A DNA stretch of 64,000 nucleotides, taken from contig NZ_VITR01000005.1 of NCBI RefSeq assembly GCF_007827955.1, positions 372,001 through 436,000 of the forward strand. Reading direction: 5' to 3'. The translations under genes and the position numbers were made by a program. Origin of the DNA: Nitrospirillum pindoramense (lineage in GTDB: Bacteria; Pseudomonadota; Alphaproteobacteria; Azospirillales; Azospirillaceae). Shown piece after piece: positions 1-8,220 of this stretch. The notes below the pieces were generated by a model. The model did not search any database, was not told where the DNA came from, and worked only from the letters and a program-made list of their open reading frames with translations. Position 1 is the stretch's first letter; each line of letters starts with the position of its first letter.

Positions 1-570
1 CCGCTGCTGACCGACGCCGCCGCCCCCAACATCATCAATGCCCCCGATGGCGTGTCGGAGAAGTACCGCCACCCCGTCAGCTATTTCAAACCGGCCCTGG
101 GCCTGGTGCTGCTGCGGGAACAGATCCTGGGGCCGGAGCGGTTCGACGCCGCCCTGCGCCGCTACATCCGCGCCTGGGCGTACAAGCACCCCTCGCCGTC
201 CGACTTCTTCCGCGCCATGGAATCCGGGGCGGGTGAGGACCTGACGTGGTTCTGGCGCGGCTGGTACCTCAACAACTGGGCGGTGGACTTCACCGTGCGC
301 AAGGTCGCCTATGCCGAGGGCGGCCCGGACAAGGGCGCCCTGGTGACCCTGGCGGCCCTGGACCGCCTGGTCCTGCCGGCGACCCTGCGGGTGGACTATG
401 CCGACGGCAGCCAGCGCAACCTGCGCATTCCGGTGGAAACCTGGCGCGGCACGGCGGAGGCCACGGTGCGCCTCGGCGGCGGCCCCGCCATCACCCGCGT
501 CACCATCGACCCCGACCACGCCCTGCCCGACACCAACCGGGCCAACGACGTGTGGGAAATGCGGCCATAA
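1..570 (+). CDS. M1 family aminopeptidase, C-terminal part (5' truncated by window)
   Basis: The reading frame is open from base 1 and ends with TAA at 568-570; only about 189 C-terminal residues are present. The segment LTWFWRGWYLNNW, preceded by a helical stretch with FKPALGLVLLREQILG, resembles the region after the catalytic domain of M1 zinc metallopeptidases, where an aromatic-rich W-x-W-x-Y motif precedes a beta-sandwich. The zinc-binding HExxH-E motif would lie upstream of the window and cannot be checked. A likely role is peptide trimming in the periplasm or at the cell surface. The methyl-accepting protein downstream converges on it across a strong hairpin, so the two are separate transcription units. 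Confidence 0.7.
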   Translation, partial: PLLTDAAAPNIINAPDGVSEKYRHPVSYFKPALGLVLLREQILGPERFDAALRRYIRAWAYKHPSPSDFFRAMESGAGEDLTWFWRGWYLNNWAVDFTVRKVAYAEGGPDKGALVTLAALDRLVLPATLRVDYADGSQRNLRIPVETWRGTAEATVRLGGGPAITRVTIDPDHALPDTNRANDVWEMRP

Positions 571-581
571 CCTGAGAAAGG

Positions 582-608
582 GGGCTGGCGCGGACCACGC
601 GCCAGCCC
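582..608. terminator. Bidirectional hairpin between convergent genes
   Basis: A perfect 11-bp stem (GGGCTGGCGCG / CGCGCCAGCCC) with a 5-base loop sits 11 bases after the peptidase stop and 8 bases before the end of the convergent chemoreceptor gene. There is no long T tract on either side, so efficiency is uncertain, but the position between two converging stops fits a shared terminator. Confidence 0.65.
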
Positions 609-615
609 TCCGCCC

Positions 616-2322
616 TCATGCCGCGCGGATTTTGGCGATGAAGTCGTTGACCTGGGTGCGCAAGGTCTCGGAATCGCGGCTGAGGGCGTTGGCCGCCTCC
701 AGCACCTGCGTGGCCGACTGGCCCGCCTCCTCCGATGCCACGGTGACGCCCGAGATGCTGCGTGAGACATCCTGGGTGCCCTTGGCCGCCTCATCCACGT
801 TCCGCGCGATCTCACGCGTCGCGGCGCTCTGCTCCTCCACCGCGGAGGAGATGCCGGCGGCGATCTGGTTGAGATCGCCGATCACCCCGGCGATGCCTTC
901 GATGGCGTCCACCGCCTGACGGGTGGAGGTCTGGACCGCGACGACCTGGGCGGCGATGTCATCGGTGGCCCGCGCCGTCTGGTTGGCCAGCGACTTCACC
1001 TCACCGGCGACGACGGCGAAGCCACGCCCCGCCTCGCCGGCGCGCGCGGCCTCGATCGTGGCGTTCAACGCCAGCAGGTTCGTCTGGCTGGCGATGTCGT
1101 TGATCAGGCCGATGACCTGGCCGATGCGATCGGCGGCGCTGGCCAGGCCCTTGATCTGTTCATTGGCCTCCCGCGCGCGGTCAACCGCCGCCGTGGAGAT
1201 ACGCGCCGATTGGTTGACCTGGCCGCTGATCTCTCCCACCGAGGCGGAAAGCTGTTCAGCCGCTGTCGAGACGGTCTGCACGTTCGCCGTCGTCTGATCG
1301 GCGGCGGCGGCCACGGCCGTGGCCTGACGGCTGGTTTCCTCGGAGATGGAGGACATGGCGGCAGCGGTGGAGGTCAATTCGACGGCGGCGGACGAGACGG
1401 AATCGACCACCCCGCCGACGCTGGCGGTGAACAGGTCGGCCAATTCGTTCATCGCCCGCCTCTTCTCCTCCGCGGCGCGCCGTTCCATGGCCTTGGCCTC
1501 CGCCTCCATCTCCCGGTTGCGGATGATGTTGTCCTTGAAGACCTGCATGGCCTCGGCGACCTCGCCCAGCTCATCCCGGCGACCGATGCCGAAGATGGTC
1601 AGGTTCACATCCCCCTCCGCCAGGCGGCGCAGGCAGGCGACCATGCGGCCGATGGGCTGGGCGATGCCGGTGTGGCCGATGAGCAGCCCCAGCCCCAAAC
1701 CGACGGCGATGCCCAGGGCGGAACCAAGCAGCATGATGGTCTGCGCGGTCGTCGCCGTGCGCACCCCGGCCTCCGCGGTGCGCGTGCCCTGCTCATCGAA
1801 ATAGTCCGCCGCGGCCTTGACCGCGGCTTGCAGGCGGTCGGCCACGGGACGGTTTTCCTCAACCGCCCGCATCACGCTCTTCTGGGCATCACTCAGGGTG
1901 ATGTCGCGCCCCAGTTCCCGCGCGCGGGCGAAGGTCTGGTCCATGCCCTTGAGATAGCTACGGTACTGATCCTCGATGTCCGCCACCAGGCGGCGTTCAC
2001 GGTCGCTGTCCACCCTGCTCCGCAGGTCGTCCAGACCCTTTTCGAACGCGGCGCGGTTGGCATCCACCAGCTTCTCGGCCTCGGCGACATTGGCCGGGCT
2101 GGCATTCATGCCCACCCGATATTCCGAGCGGCTGAGAGCGACCAGCGCCTGGTTGACCCGCGCGGCCCGCAGCGCCAGCCCGTCCGCGGCGTCGATTTCG
2201 GTGCCCGCGATACCCAGGCGCCGGACATTGCTGTACCCGGTATAGCCCAGCCCGCCGACGACCAGCGCCAACGCGCCGACCAATGTCAGGATTTTATATA
2301 CCAAACGCATATTTCGAAGCAT
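616..2322 (-). CDS. Methyl-accepting chemotaxis protein
   Basis: A 568-residue transmembrane chemoreceptor. It has an N-terminal membrane helix (about residues 10-30), a helical periplasmic four-helix-bundle-type sensor (about 35-190), a second membrane helix (about 193-216), a HAMP domain (about 217-270) and a long coiled-coil signalling domain. The conserved tip that contacts CheA/CheW is clear: INDIASQTNLLALNATIEAA followed by RAGEAGRGFAVVAGEV. It should relay an unidentified signal to flagellar motor control. The ATG at 2322 is supported by AAGGTGG seven bases upstream. No che genes are nearby, so it is an orphan receptor. The ligand cannot be predicted from the sequence. Confidence 0.93.
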   Translation of the reverse strand: MLRNMRLVYKILTLVGALALVVGGLGYTGYSNVRRLGIAGTEIDAADGLALRAARVNQALVALSRSEYRVGMNASPANVAEAEKLVDANRAAFEKGLDDLRSRVDSDRERRLVADIEDQYRSYLKGMDQTFARARELGRDITLSDAQKSVMRAVEENRPVADRLQAAVKAAADYFDEQGTRTAEAGVRTATTAQTIMLLGSALGIAVGLGLGLLIGHTGIAQPIGRMVACLRRLAEGDVNLTIFGIGRRDELGEVAEAMQVFKDNIIRNREMEAEAKAMERRAAEEKRRAMNELADLFTASVGGVVDSVSSAAVELTSTAAAMSSISEETSRQATAVAAAADQTTANVQTVSTAAEQLSASVGEISGQVNQSARISTAAVDRAREANEQIKGLASAADRIGQVIGLINDIASQTNLLALNATIEAARAGEAGRGFAVVAGEVKSLANQTARATDDIAAQVVAVQTSTRQAVDAIEGIAGVIGDLNQIAAGISSAVEEQSAATREIARNVDEAAKGTQDVSRSISGVTVASEEAGQSATQVLEAANALSRDSETLRTQVNDFIAKIRAA

Positions 2323-3052
2323 GGGTAAGCCACCTTCCCGTGAAGCTCAGGGATTTGTGAATCGAGGTGCTGCGCCAGTGATGGTCACGCGCGGACGGAT
2401 CTTCCGTGTAGGTGGCGATGTCGGGGCACTTCGCTTGCCTGATCGCCGGAAGGTCGCGCTATACTTTCCAATCGTCGCACGCTGGCGTCGGGATGCGGGC
2501 CCAGGGGCGCGGCGCGGTCGTAGCGTACGGCCTGGGCAATCGCGCCGCCGGGTGGAAGCTGGGGATGGGGAACAACAGGCACAGAAAGTTCCATGAGACA
2601 GCCTCACGCATATCCGTGAGCAGCCCGGATTGAAGCGCGGGCCACGTGCAACTAAATAGGCGCGAACGGGGATTATGTTTGACGACTGCCGTTTCCAACG
2701 CCTGCGATATTTAGTTTTTTCTTTACCCTGAACAATCAAGCTGAAGCCGATGCTTGGCACCATAGCGCCAACGGCATCAGTCCGGCTGCTGTTTCCTTGC
2801 ATGCCGCAGCCGGCATTGTCAGGCAGGTCACATGTTCGTCCGTTTCTGGCCACGGCGGGATGCCGCCGTGACAAGCCACCGACCCTGGAGAAAGCTTTAA
2901 TGCCTGCCACGTTTACAGCGTTTATGCTTCATTGCAAGCCGTTTTATCGTTCGAATAGAATTATACGACTTCAAACAAGCCTGACCTGCGGGAATCGGCC
3001 GCCGCGCGGCGTCGTGATGCCGTCCCATCGGATATGAGCCGGTGCAGGTGCC
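2323..3052. other. 730-bp intergenic region
   Basis: Region between the chemoreceptor (leftward) and the XRE regulator (rightward). It must hold both promoters. Short open frames exist on both strands but have low-complexity, Arg/Pro-rich shadow-like composition. I see no convincing coding sequence, tRNA or known riboswitch. Bases 2640-2990 are relatively AT-rich for this genome and are the likely promoter-bearing part. Confidence 0.4.
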
Positions 3053-3502
3053 ATGGCCCGTCCGCTGAAACCGAAGACCCCTTTCGCCGAACGGCTGATC
3101 CGCGCCCGGGGCGCCATGGGGCGGAACGAAGCCGCGTCACGGCTGAAGACCCACCCCGTCACCTTGGGCTCTTACGAGCGTGGCGTCGCCCTGCCGACCG
3201 TGGAGGTCCTCATCGCCATGCGGGAGGTCTACGCCGTTTCCTTGGATTGGCTGATATCGGGGATGGGGGAAATGCGGTTGCCCCTGCCGGAGGGGACATC
3301 CCCCCCCTTGCCGGAGACATTGGCGTCCCTTGACCGTCCGCGTCTACGCAGCCTGTTCCAGGCCTTCATCGACACCGTCATTCGCCAGCCGGCCACCCTT
3401 CAGCAAAAGCCGGAAGAATTGGCCGACTGGCTGATCAAAGGATACGACTGGCTGGCTGGCCCCCCGTCACAGGACGACGCCAGCACGCCGGGCCTGCCCT
3501 GA
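3053..3502 (+). CDS. XRE-family helix-turn-helix regulator
   Basis: A 149-residue protein with an N-terminal Cro/CI-type helix-turn-helix (about residues 10-70: FAERLIRARGAM, then EAASRLKTHPVTLGSYERG, then LPTVEVLIAM). The order and spacing match the XRE fold, with the recognition helix around THPVTLGSYE. The C-terminal half (about 75-149) is a helical region without a recognised domain, possibly for dimerisation. No phage or toxin gene is adjacent, so the target is unknown; autoregulation through the long upstream region is plausible. The ATG at 3053 has AGGT closely upstream. Confidence 0.85.
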   Translation: MARPLKPKTPFAERLIRARGAMGRNEAASRLKTHPVTLGSYERGVALPTVEVLIAMREVYAVSLDWLISGMGEMRLPLPEGTSPPLPETLASLDRPRLRSLFQAFIDTVIRQPATLQQKPEELADWLIKGYDWLAGPPSQDDASTPGLP

Positions 3503-3504
3503 AA

Positions 3505-3520
3505 GAAGCCGAACGGCTTC
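3505..3520. terminator. Small hairpin after XRE gene
   Basis: GAAGCCG-AA-CGGCTTC, a 7-bp perfect stem starting three bases after the XRE stop. No T tract follows, so it is a weak terminator candidate between this gene and the convergent oxidase. Confidence 0.35.
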
Positions 3521-3558
3521 ATTGGCGGTCGGCCATTCGGCCCCCCTTCCAGCCTGCC

Positions 3559-5628
3559 TCAGTGTTGTGCCAGGCCGGTGGTGGGCCGGGGCTCTCCCAC
3601 GCCATAGCCCTCGGCCGCCTGTTCATGGTGATGATGCGGCAGGATGGTGGGCGCCTTGCCCGGCGCCACCATCTCCACCAGTTCCATCATGCCGTTATCC
3701 TCATGGCTTGTGTTATGGCAGTGCATGACGATGGCGCCGGTGTAATCCAGGGCCTGGCTGAGGAACTGCACCACCTCGCCGTAATTGAAACCGGTGTTGG
3801 CGTCGACGTTGGTCAACCCACCGGGGAAGGTGCAGTTGGTCCCCCCGACCGCCGGGGCGCAGTTGATCAGCGCCGTGTCCCGCCAGATGGGGAAGGCATA
3901 GTCGACCGTGCCGCGCCTGACCACCTGGAAGGAATTGGTGTGGATGTGGAACATGTGGGTGTCGGCGGCGCTCATCACACCCCACAGGTTCGTCTGGCCC
4001 AGCGTCAGGATGCGCTGCGGCCCGCCATCGCCGTTGAAGGGCCGGCCGTTGACCACCGAGGCGCCGCCGGCCGATTCAGCGTAGGTGCCGCTGGTGAAAC
4101 CGAACACCACGCCCTGGGTGGGGGAAGTGGGCCGATCCTGCGCCTTCACCAAGGTGGCCGGCGCGTACAGCCGATTCAGCGCCGTCTGCGTGGGCAGGGC
4201 CGTGGACACCGGCCCCAGGGATCCGGGGGGTGCCACCACCTCCACGATCATCACCCGCTGGGTATCGGGCACCGGGCCCGGCTGGCACAACGTGTCCATG
4301 TCGGGGGACCGCTCCAGCGGCTCCTTGGACCTCTGCAACCGCTCCACCACCTTGCCCAGCGCCGGCTGCGCCAGCACATAGCGGCCTGGCTTGGTCGGGG
4401 CCTTGACCATGAGGTCCAGCCGCTGGCCCGGCGCCAGGAACAGCAATTCATTGTTGATGACGCCCTTGCCATCCGGCTTCGACACCGGGGGCCCGAGGCG
4501 CAGCGGCAGATCCTCCTCCCCCGGCGCCAAGGGGCGCTGCACCGGCGCGCCATCGGCCGCCAGGACATAGGCGGCGGGGGAAGGTGCTGTGTCCCCCTTA
4601 TCCTGCGGCACCAGGCACATGGGCACCACGGCGCCCACGGTGGTGTTCACCACCCGCCACAGCTGCACCTCTCCCGCCACCATGGTGACTGTGGGATTGA
4701 GCTGGCCGTTGACCGAAAGTTTCGCGTTCGGGCTGTTGACCGGCGGCTTGGGCCCGCCCGCGTAGTCGCAGGAGGCGAAGGGGTAGACGCTCTTGCAGGT
4801 CACCTGTTGCGGAATGGCCTGGGTACTGGCCGACGGCCCGTATTCTATGCTTTGCAGCAGCATCACCTTTTCCGTCGCGGAGCGAACCGCCGGCAGGCTG
4901 TCGATGCCGTTCTTCTCATCCTGGATGATCAGCGCGCCGCTCATGCCGCTGGCCAATTGCAGGGCCACCGCCCCGTGCTTGTGCGGATGGTACCAATAGG
5001 TGCCGGCGGGATGCTGATCCGGGATCTTGATGTGGTAGTGGAACTCACCCTTGTGGCACAGGCTGGTGTCGCCCCCGGCGTGCTGGGCGCACAGGGCCAG
5101 GACGCTGTCCGGCGTGCCGGCCGGATAGAGGTTCAGCAAGACATTGTCGCTGTCCTTCTGCGGACTGACATGCAGGCCGTGGGTATGCAGGTTCAGCACG
5201 TCGAAGCCGTGGGGCACGGCGTTGAACATGGCCGCGTCGCCTTGGTCCACCTGAAAGGGCAAGCCATTGGTGAACAGGATGTCCAGCGTGTCGCCCGGAT
5301 GGGCCCGAAGGGTGGGACCGGCCAGCAGCTCATTCGTGGGCAGCGCCGGCCCGGGGCCCCGCTTGGGCGCGGCCATGGCCGATTTCAGCGCCGGGCCCCT
5401 CAGGTCGCCAAAACTGACGAAGGCGTTGACCTGCACCGGCACCGACGCCCCGTCCCCGTTGGGAAGGGTGAAGATTTGAGGGCGGGCCTCCAGATGGGCC
5501 ACCCCGTCGACCATCGGCATTGGTGCCGGCTGGATCAATTCCCCAGCCACGGCCGGCAGGGCGGCCATCAGGCCGCCGACAATTCCGACAGTCACGGCCT
5601 GTCGGCCCAAAAGAGCGAGAATGGACAT
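3559..5628 (-). CDS. Multicopper oxidase, secreted
   Basis: Predicted periplasmic multicopper oxidase of 689 residues. All four copper motifs are visible: HTHGLH (about 148-153), WYHPHKHG (about 212-219), HMFHIH in the last cupredoxin domain, and HCHNTSHEDNGM (about 636-647), where the Cys-His-His-Met set forms the type 1 site. Such enzymes oxidise phenolics or Cu(I)/metal ions with reduction of O2 to water. I chose the ATG at 5628 rather than the longer frame from 5676: GGGGAAG lies six bases upstream, and the product then begins with a standard signal peptide ending near LPAVAGE. The C-terminus has a HHHH cluster that may bind metal. It stands alone, with no copper-resistance partner genes. 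Substrate is unknown (laccase-like or CueO-like). Confidence 0.9.
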   Translation of the reverse strand: MSILALLGRQAVTVGIVGGLMAALPAVAGELIQPAPMPMVDGVAHLEARPQIFTLPNGDGASVPVQVNAFVSFGDLRGPALKSAMAAPKRGPGPALPTNELLAGPTLRAHPGDTLDILFTNGLPFQVDQGDAAMFNAVPHGFDVLNLHTHGLHVSPQKDSDNVLLNLYPAGTPDSVLALCAQHAGGDTSLCHKGEFHYHIKIPDQHPAGTYWYHPHKHGAVALQLASGMSGALIIQDEKNGIDSLPAVRSATEKVMLLQSIEYGPSASTQAIPQQVTCKSVYPFASCDYAGGPKPPVNSPNAKLSVNGQLNPTVTMVAGEVQLWRVVNTTVGAVVPMCLVPQDKGDTAPSPAAYVLAADGAPVQRPLAPGEEDLPLRLGPPVSKPDGKGVINNELLFLAPGQRLDLMVKAPTKPGRYVLAQPALGKVVERLQRSKEPLERSPDMDTLCQPGPVPDTQRVMIVEVVAPPGSLGPVSTALPTQTALNRLYAPATLVKAQDRPTSPTQGVVFGFTSGTYAESAGGASVVNGRPFNGDGGPQRILTLGQTNLWGVMSAADTHMFHIHTNSFQVVRRGTVDYAFPIWRDTALINCAPAVGGTNCTFPGGLTNVDANTGFNYGEVVQFLSQALDYTGAIVMHCHNTSHEDNGMMELVEMVAPGKAPTILPHHHHEQAAEGYGVGEPRPTTGLAQH

Positions 5629-5723
5629 GGCGCTTCCCCAACCGGCGTAATCCCGGCGCGGGATATTGCCCGACATGCGCGCACGAATCCATATTTCACT
5701 ACTTATGCAGGCAGACGCGCCGA

Positions 5724-6161
5724 CTAGGCCGCCAGATCCAGCGTCCGTTGATCCGGCACCCCGGCGAAATACTTGTCCAGCGCGTCCTGGAACAGGCTGT
5801 CGTAGTCCCCCGCCGCTAGGTGGAACAGGGTCATGCTGGAGTGGAACTTGAGGGCGTCCACCGGACCGAACACCGCCACCGGATCGTGGCCGGGCAAGTC
5901 GTTGACCAAGGCGGTCAACTGGCGCAGCCGACCGCCCAGGATGGTGTGCTCCAGATAAGGCCGCGCCTCATCGAGGGAGGCAAGAGCGTACAGTTGCGAC
6001 GTCGCACTTCGTCCCAGACCGGCCAGCTGTGGGAAGAAATACCACATCCAGTGGCTGCGCTTGTGCCCGGCCGTCAGTTCGTGGATCACCGTATCCAGCT
6101 GGGGGTTCTGGGCATCGACGAAGCGTTGCAGGTCGATGGGTTGGTCGCGGCGGTGGTCCAT
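5724..6161 (-). CDS. DUF1810 family protein
   Basis: A 145-residue cytosolic protein. DLQRFVDAQ, then KRSHWMWYFFPQLAGLG, then LGGRLRQL match the DUF1810 family in order and in length (about 140-145 residues). Function of the family is not established. The ATG at 6161 was chosen because GGGAAGGGAACA sits directly upstream; the longer open frame to 6269 has no ribosome binding site. A near match to the candidate parS palindrome lies inside this gene. Confidence 0.8.
   Translation of the reverse strand: MDHRRDQPIDLQRFVDAQNPQLDTVIHELTAGHKRSHWMWYFFPQLAGLGRSATSQLYALASLDEARPYLEHTILGGRLRQLTALVNDLPGHDPVAVFGPVDALKFHSSMTLFHLAAGDYDSLFQDALDKYFAGVPDQRTLDLAA
5994..6007. other. parS-like near match inside DUF1810 gene
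   Basis: TTGCGACGTCGCAC differs from the 14-bp palindrome flanking parAB (TTGCGACGTCGCAA) by one base. It is inside coding sequence and could be chance or a weak ParB site. Confidence 0.35.
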
Positions 6162-6232
6162 TGTTCCCTTCCCGTGATGTGACCGAGCCCTCCCGGACGG
6201 ATGGGACAGCATATCCCAAGGCCCAAAAGAAA

Positions 6233-6263
6233 GCCGGCGCCCCTTGGGTGTAGGGGCGCCGGC
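6233..6263 (-). terminator. Rho-independent terminator of azoR
   Basis: An 11-bp perfect stem (GCCGGCGCCCC / GGGGCGCCGGC) with a 9-base loop. On the minus strand it is followed by TTTCTTTT. It lies 45 bases after the azoreductase stop and ahead of the next minus-strand gene. Confidence 0.75.
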
Positions 6264-6308
6264 CATCAATCATCGATAAAGGGATTTTGTTCAGAAGCCG
6301 CCGGTGCC

Positions 6309-6935
6309 TTACGCCGCGTCTGCCAGGAACAGGCCGCCGATCTGGGTGTTCGCGGCCTCCAGCGCGCCGGCCTTGGCATCGGGACCCATGGCCACGCCCT
6401 CGGCGCGGACGATGGTGACATCCGTGATGCCGAGGAAGCCCAAGAAGCCCTTCAGATAGGCCTCCTGATGGTCCAGCGCCGCCTCATAGGGCGTGCCGGC
6501 GTACTTGCCGCCGCGGGTGGAAACGACGATGACTTTGCGGCCGCCGGCCAGGCCCTGAGGGCCGGACTCGGTGTAACGGAAGGTGCGGCCGGGCTGGGCC
6601 AGGCGGTCCAGGTAGGACTTCAGCTGGCTGGGGACGGAGAAATTGTACATCGGCGCGCCGATGACCACGACATCGGCCGACAGCAGCTCATCCACCAGAG
6701 TGTCGACCAGGGCGCGTTCCGCCTGCTGGGCGGGGGTCAGGTTCTGGTCGGCGCCGAACTTGGCGACGGCCAGCAACTCGCCATCCAGATGGGCGGGCGC
6801 GTCGGCGGCGACGTCGCGATACACCACCTCACCCGACGGGTTGGCTTGCTGCCAGGCCTGGACCACGGCGGCGGTCAGCTGGCGCGAAACGGAGGCCTGG
6901 GCCAAGGGGCTGGAATCGATGTGCAGGAGCTTCAT
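6309..6935 (-). CDS. azoR: FMN-dependent NADH-azoreductase
   Basis: A 208-residue flavodoxin-like quinone/azo reductase. The N-terminal MKLLHIDSSP, then ADVVVIGAPMYNFSVPSQLKSYLD (FMN-binding loop) and VIVVSTRGGKY are typical of AzoR (about 200 residues). Proteins of this family use NADH and FMN for two-electron reduction of quinones and azo compounds, protecting against thiol-specific and electrophile stress. The ATG at 6935 starts directly at the first beta strand; a TTG six bases upstream is less likely. It is divergent from a LysR gene that probably controls it, and is terminated by the hairpin at 6233-6263. Confidence 0.9.
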   Translation of the reverse strand: MKLLHIDSSPLAQASVSRQLTAAVVQAWQQANPSGEVVYRDVAADAPAHLDGELLAVAKFGADQNLTPAQQAERALVDTLVDELLSADVVVIGAPMYNFSVPSQLKSYLDRLAQPGRTFRYTESGPQGLAGGRKVIVVSTRGGKYAGTPYEAALDHQEAYLKGFLGFLGITDVTIVRAEGVAMGPDAKAGALEAANTQIGGLFLADAA

Positions 6936-7073
6936 GATCAATGCTTTCGTTCTGGCAGCTGACCTTCTGGCAGCTGGCGTTCCGATTGGGGCGCCGGTTC
7001 ACCGGCCGCCAAAAGACCCCTTAAGAATGCCATTGGAACGCCCTTGCCATCAGGGGGCGGATTTCGCACTCTA

Positions 7074-7091
7074 TGTTCCACGACTGGAACA
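7074..7091. promoter_or_regulatory. Candidate LysR-type operator
   Basis: TGTTCC-N6-GGAACA is a perfect dyad containing the T-N11-A pattern of LysR boxes. It lies between azoR and the divergent LysR gene, 39 bases before the chosen LysR start. A half-like ATTGGAAC occurs near 7032. Confidence 0.5.
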
Positions 7092-7129
7092 ATAAATCCC
7101 GCCAGTCCGGCGGGATGATGGGGCCGACA

Positions 7130-8074
7130 ATGCGCGACCTGAACGACCTCTATTACTTCGCCCAGGTGGTGGATCATGGCGGTTTCGCCGCCGCGGAGCG
7201 GGCCTTGGGCGTGCCCAAGTCCACCCTCAGCCGTCGCGTGTCGATGCTGGAGGAACAGCTGGGCGTGCGGCTGCTGCAGCGGTCCACCCGCCGCTTCGCC
7301 ATCACCGATGTGGGCCGCACCTATCACGCCCATTGCCTGGCCATGATCGCGGAGGCGGAGGCGGCCCAGGAGGCGGTGGATCGCACCCGGGCGGAACCGC
7401 AAGGCACCGTCCGCGTCAGCTGCCCCACGGCGTTGGTGCCCACCCGGGTCGGCGCCGTCGTCACCCGGTACATGACCCAGCATCCGCGCGTGACCATCCG
7501 GCTGGAGGCCAGCAACCGCCGTGTCGACGTGATCGAGGAAGGCTATGACCTGGCGATCCGTGTGCGCATGCCGCCGCTGGAGGACAGCGACCTGATCGTC
7601 AAGGTGCTGGAAAGCCACGGGTCGGCCCTGGTGGCCAGCCCGGCCTTCCTGGACCGTCATGGCCGGCCCACCAACCCGGAGGAGCTGGCGGCCCTGCCGG
7701 CCGCGGACATGCCGCGCACGGGCGGGGACTATGTGTGGCGGCTGTACGGTCCCGACGGCATCCTGCGTGTTGTCCCGCACCAGCCGCGCCTGATCACCGA
7801 GGATATGGGCCTGTTGCGCGACGCGGCGCTGGCCGGGATCGCCGTCGCCCAACTGCCCCTTTTCGTCATCGACGCTTACCTGGCCCAGGGCACGCTGGAG
7901 GCGTTGCTGCCCGGCTGGACCCTGCCGGCGGGGGTGGTGCATGCCGTGTTCCCCTCCCGCCGGGGGTTGGTGCCCGCGGTGCGCGGCTTCATAGACGCCC
8001 TGGCGGCGGAATTCGCCAACCGCCCGACAGCCCCCTGCCCCGCCAACGCTGCCTGGATCGGTGGCGGGCTGTAG
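7130..8074 (+). CDS. LysR-family transcriptional regulator
   Basis: A 314-residue regulator with an N-terminal winged helix-turn-helix (MRDLNDLYYFAQVVDHGGF, then AERALGVPKSTLSRRVSMLE, then GVRLLQRSTR) and a LysR substrate-binding domain (about 90-295). It is divergent from azoR, an arrangement typical of LysR proteins that sense quinones or electrophiles and induce the reductase; this role is inferred from position. The start at 7130 is preferred because GATGGGG lies upstream and the protein then begins exactly at the HTH; in-frame ATGs at 7115 and 7118 are alternatives. Confidence 0.9.
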   Translation: MRDLNDLYYFAQVVDHGGFAAAERALGVPKSTLSRRVSMLEEQLGVRLLQRSTRRFAITDVGRTYHAHCLAMIAEAEAAQEAVDRTRAEPQGTVRVSCPTALVPTRVGAVVTRYMTQHPRVTIRLEASNRRVDVIEEGYDLAIRVRMPPLEDSDLIVKVLESHGSALVASPAFLDRHGRPTNPEELAALPAADMPRTGGDYVWRLYGPDGILRVVPHQPRLITEDMGLLRDAALAGIAVAQLPLFVIDAYLAQGTLEALLPGWTLPAGVVHAVFPSRRGLVPAVRGFIDALAAEFANRPTAPCPANAAWIGGGL

Positions 8075-8140
8075 GCCACCACGTGGCGACAAAGTCACCC
8101 CGTCGGCAGATTTGCAATCATAGGGTCCTTTACCCTTGAC

Positions 8141-8162
8141 AGCGCCGCGCCCCAGCGGCGCT
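8141..8162. terminator. Hairpin between LysR and membrane-protein genes
   Basis: AGCGCCGC-N6-GCGGCGCT, an 8-bp perfect stem 67 bases after the LysR stop and 59 bases before the next start. A TTGACA at 8136-8141 abuts it, so the hairpin could overlap the promoter of the next gene instead of, or as well as, terminating LysR transcription. Confidence 0.4.
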
Positions 8163-8220
8163 ATTAGGGCGTTAACCATAAGAATTCCGGGGAAATTTCG
8201 GTTTGGGGGACCCATCCGCC

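Noticed and set aside
2347-2910. 187-residue minus-strand open frame in the first large gap
   Set aside because: Low-complexity Arg/Pro/Ser-rich sequence without motif or ribosome binding site.
3562-5727. 721-residue plus-strand open frame
   Set aside because: Antisense to the multicopper oxidase; composition is His/Arg/Gly shadow-like and no domain is visible, while the opposite strand has all copper motifs.
6805-6820. GCGACGTCGC inside azoR as a further parS site
   Set aside because: Only the central ten bases match; the flanking TT/AA that define the three perfect sites are absent.
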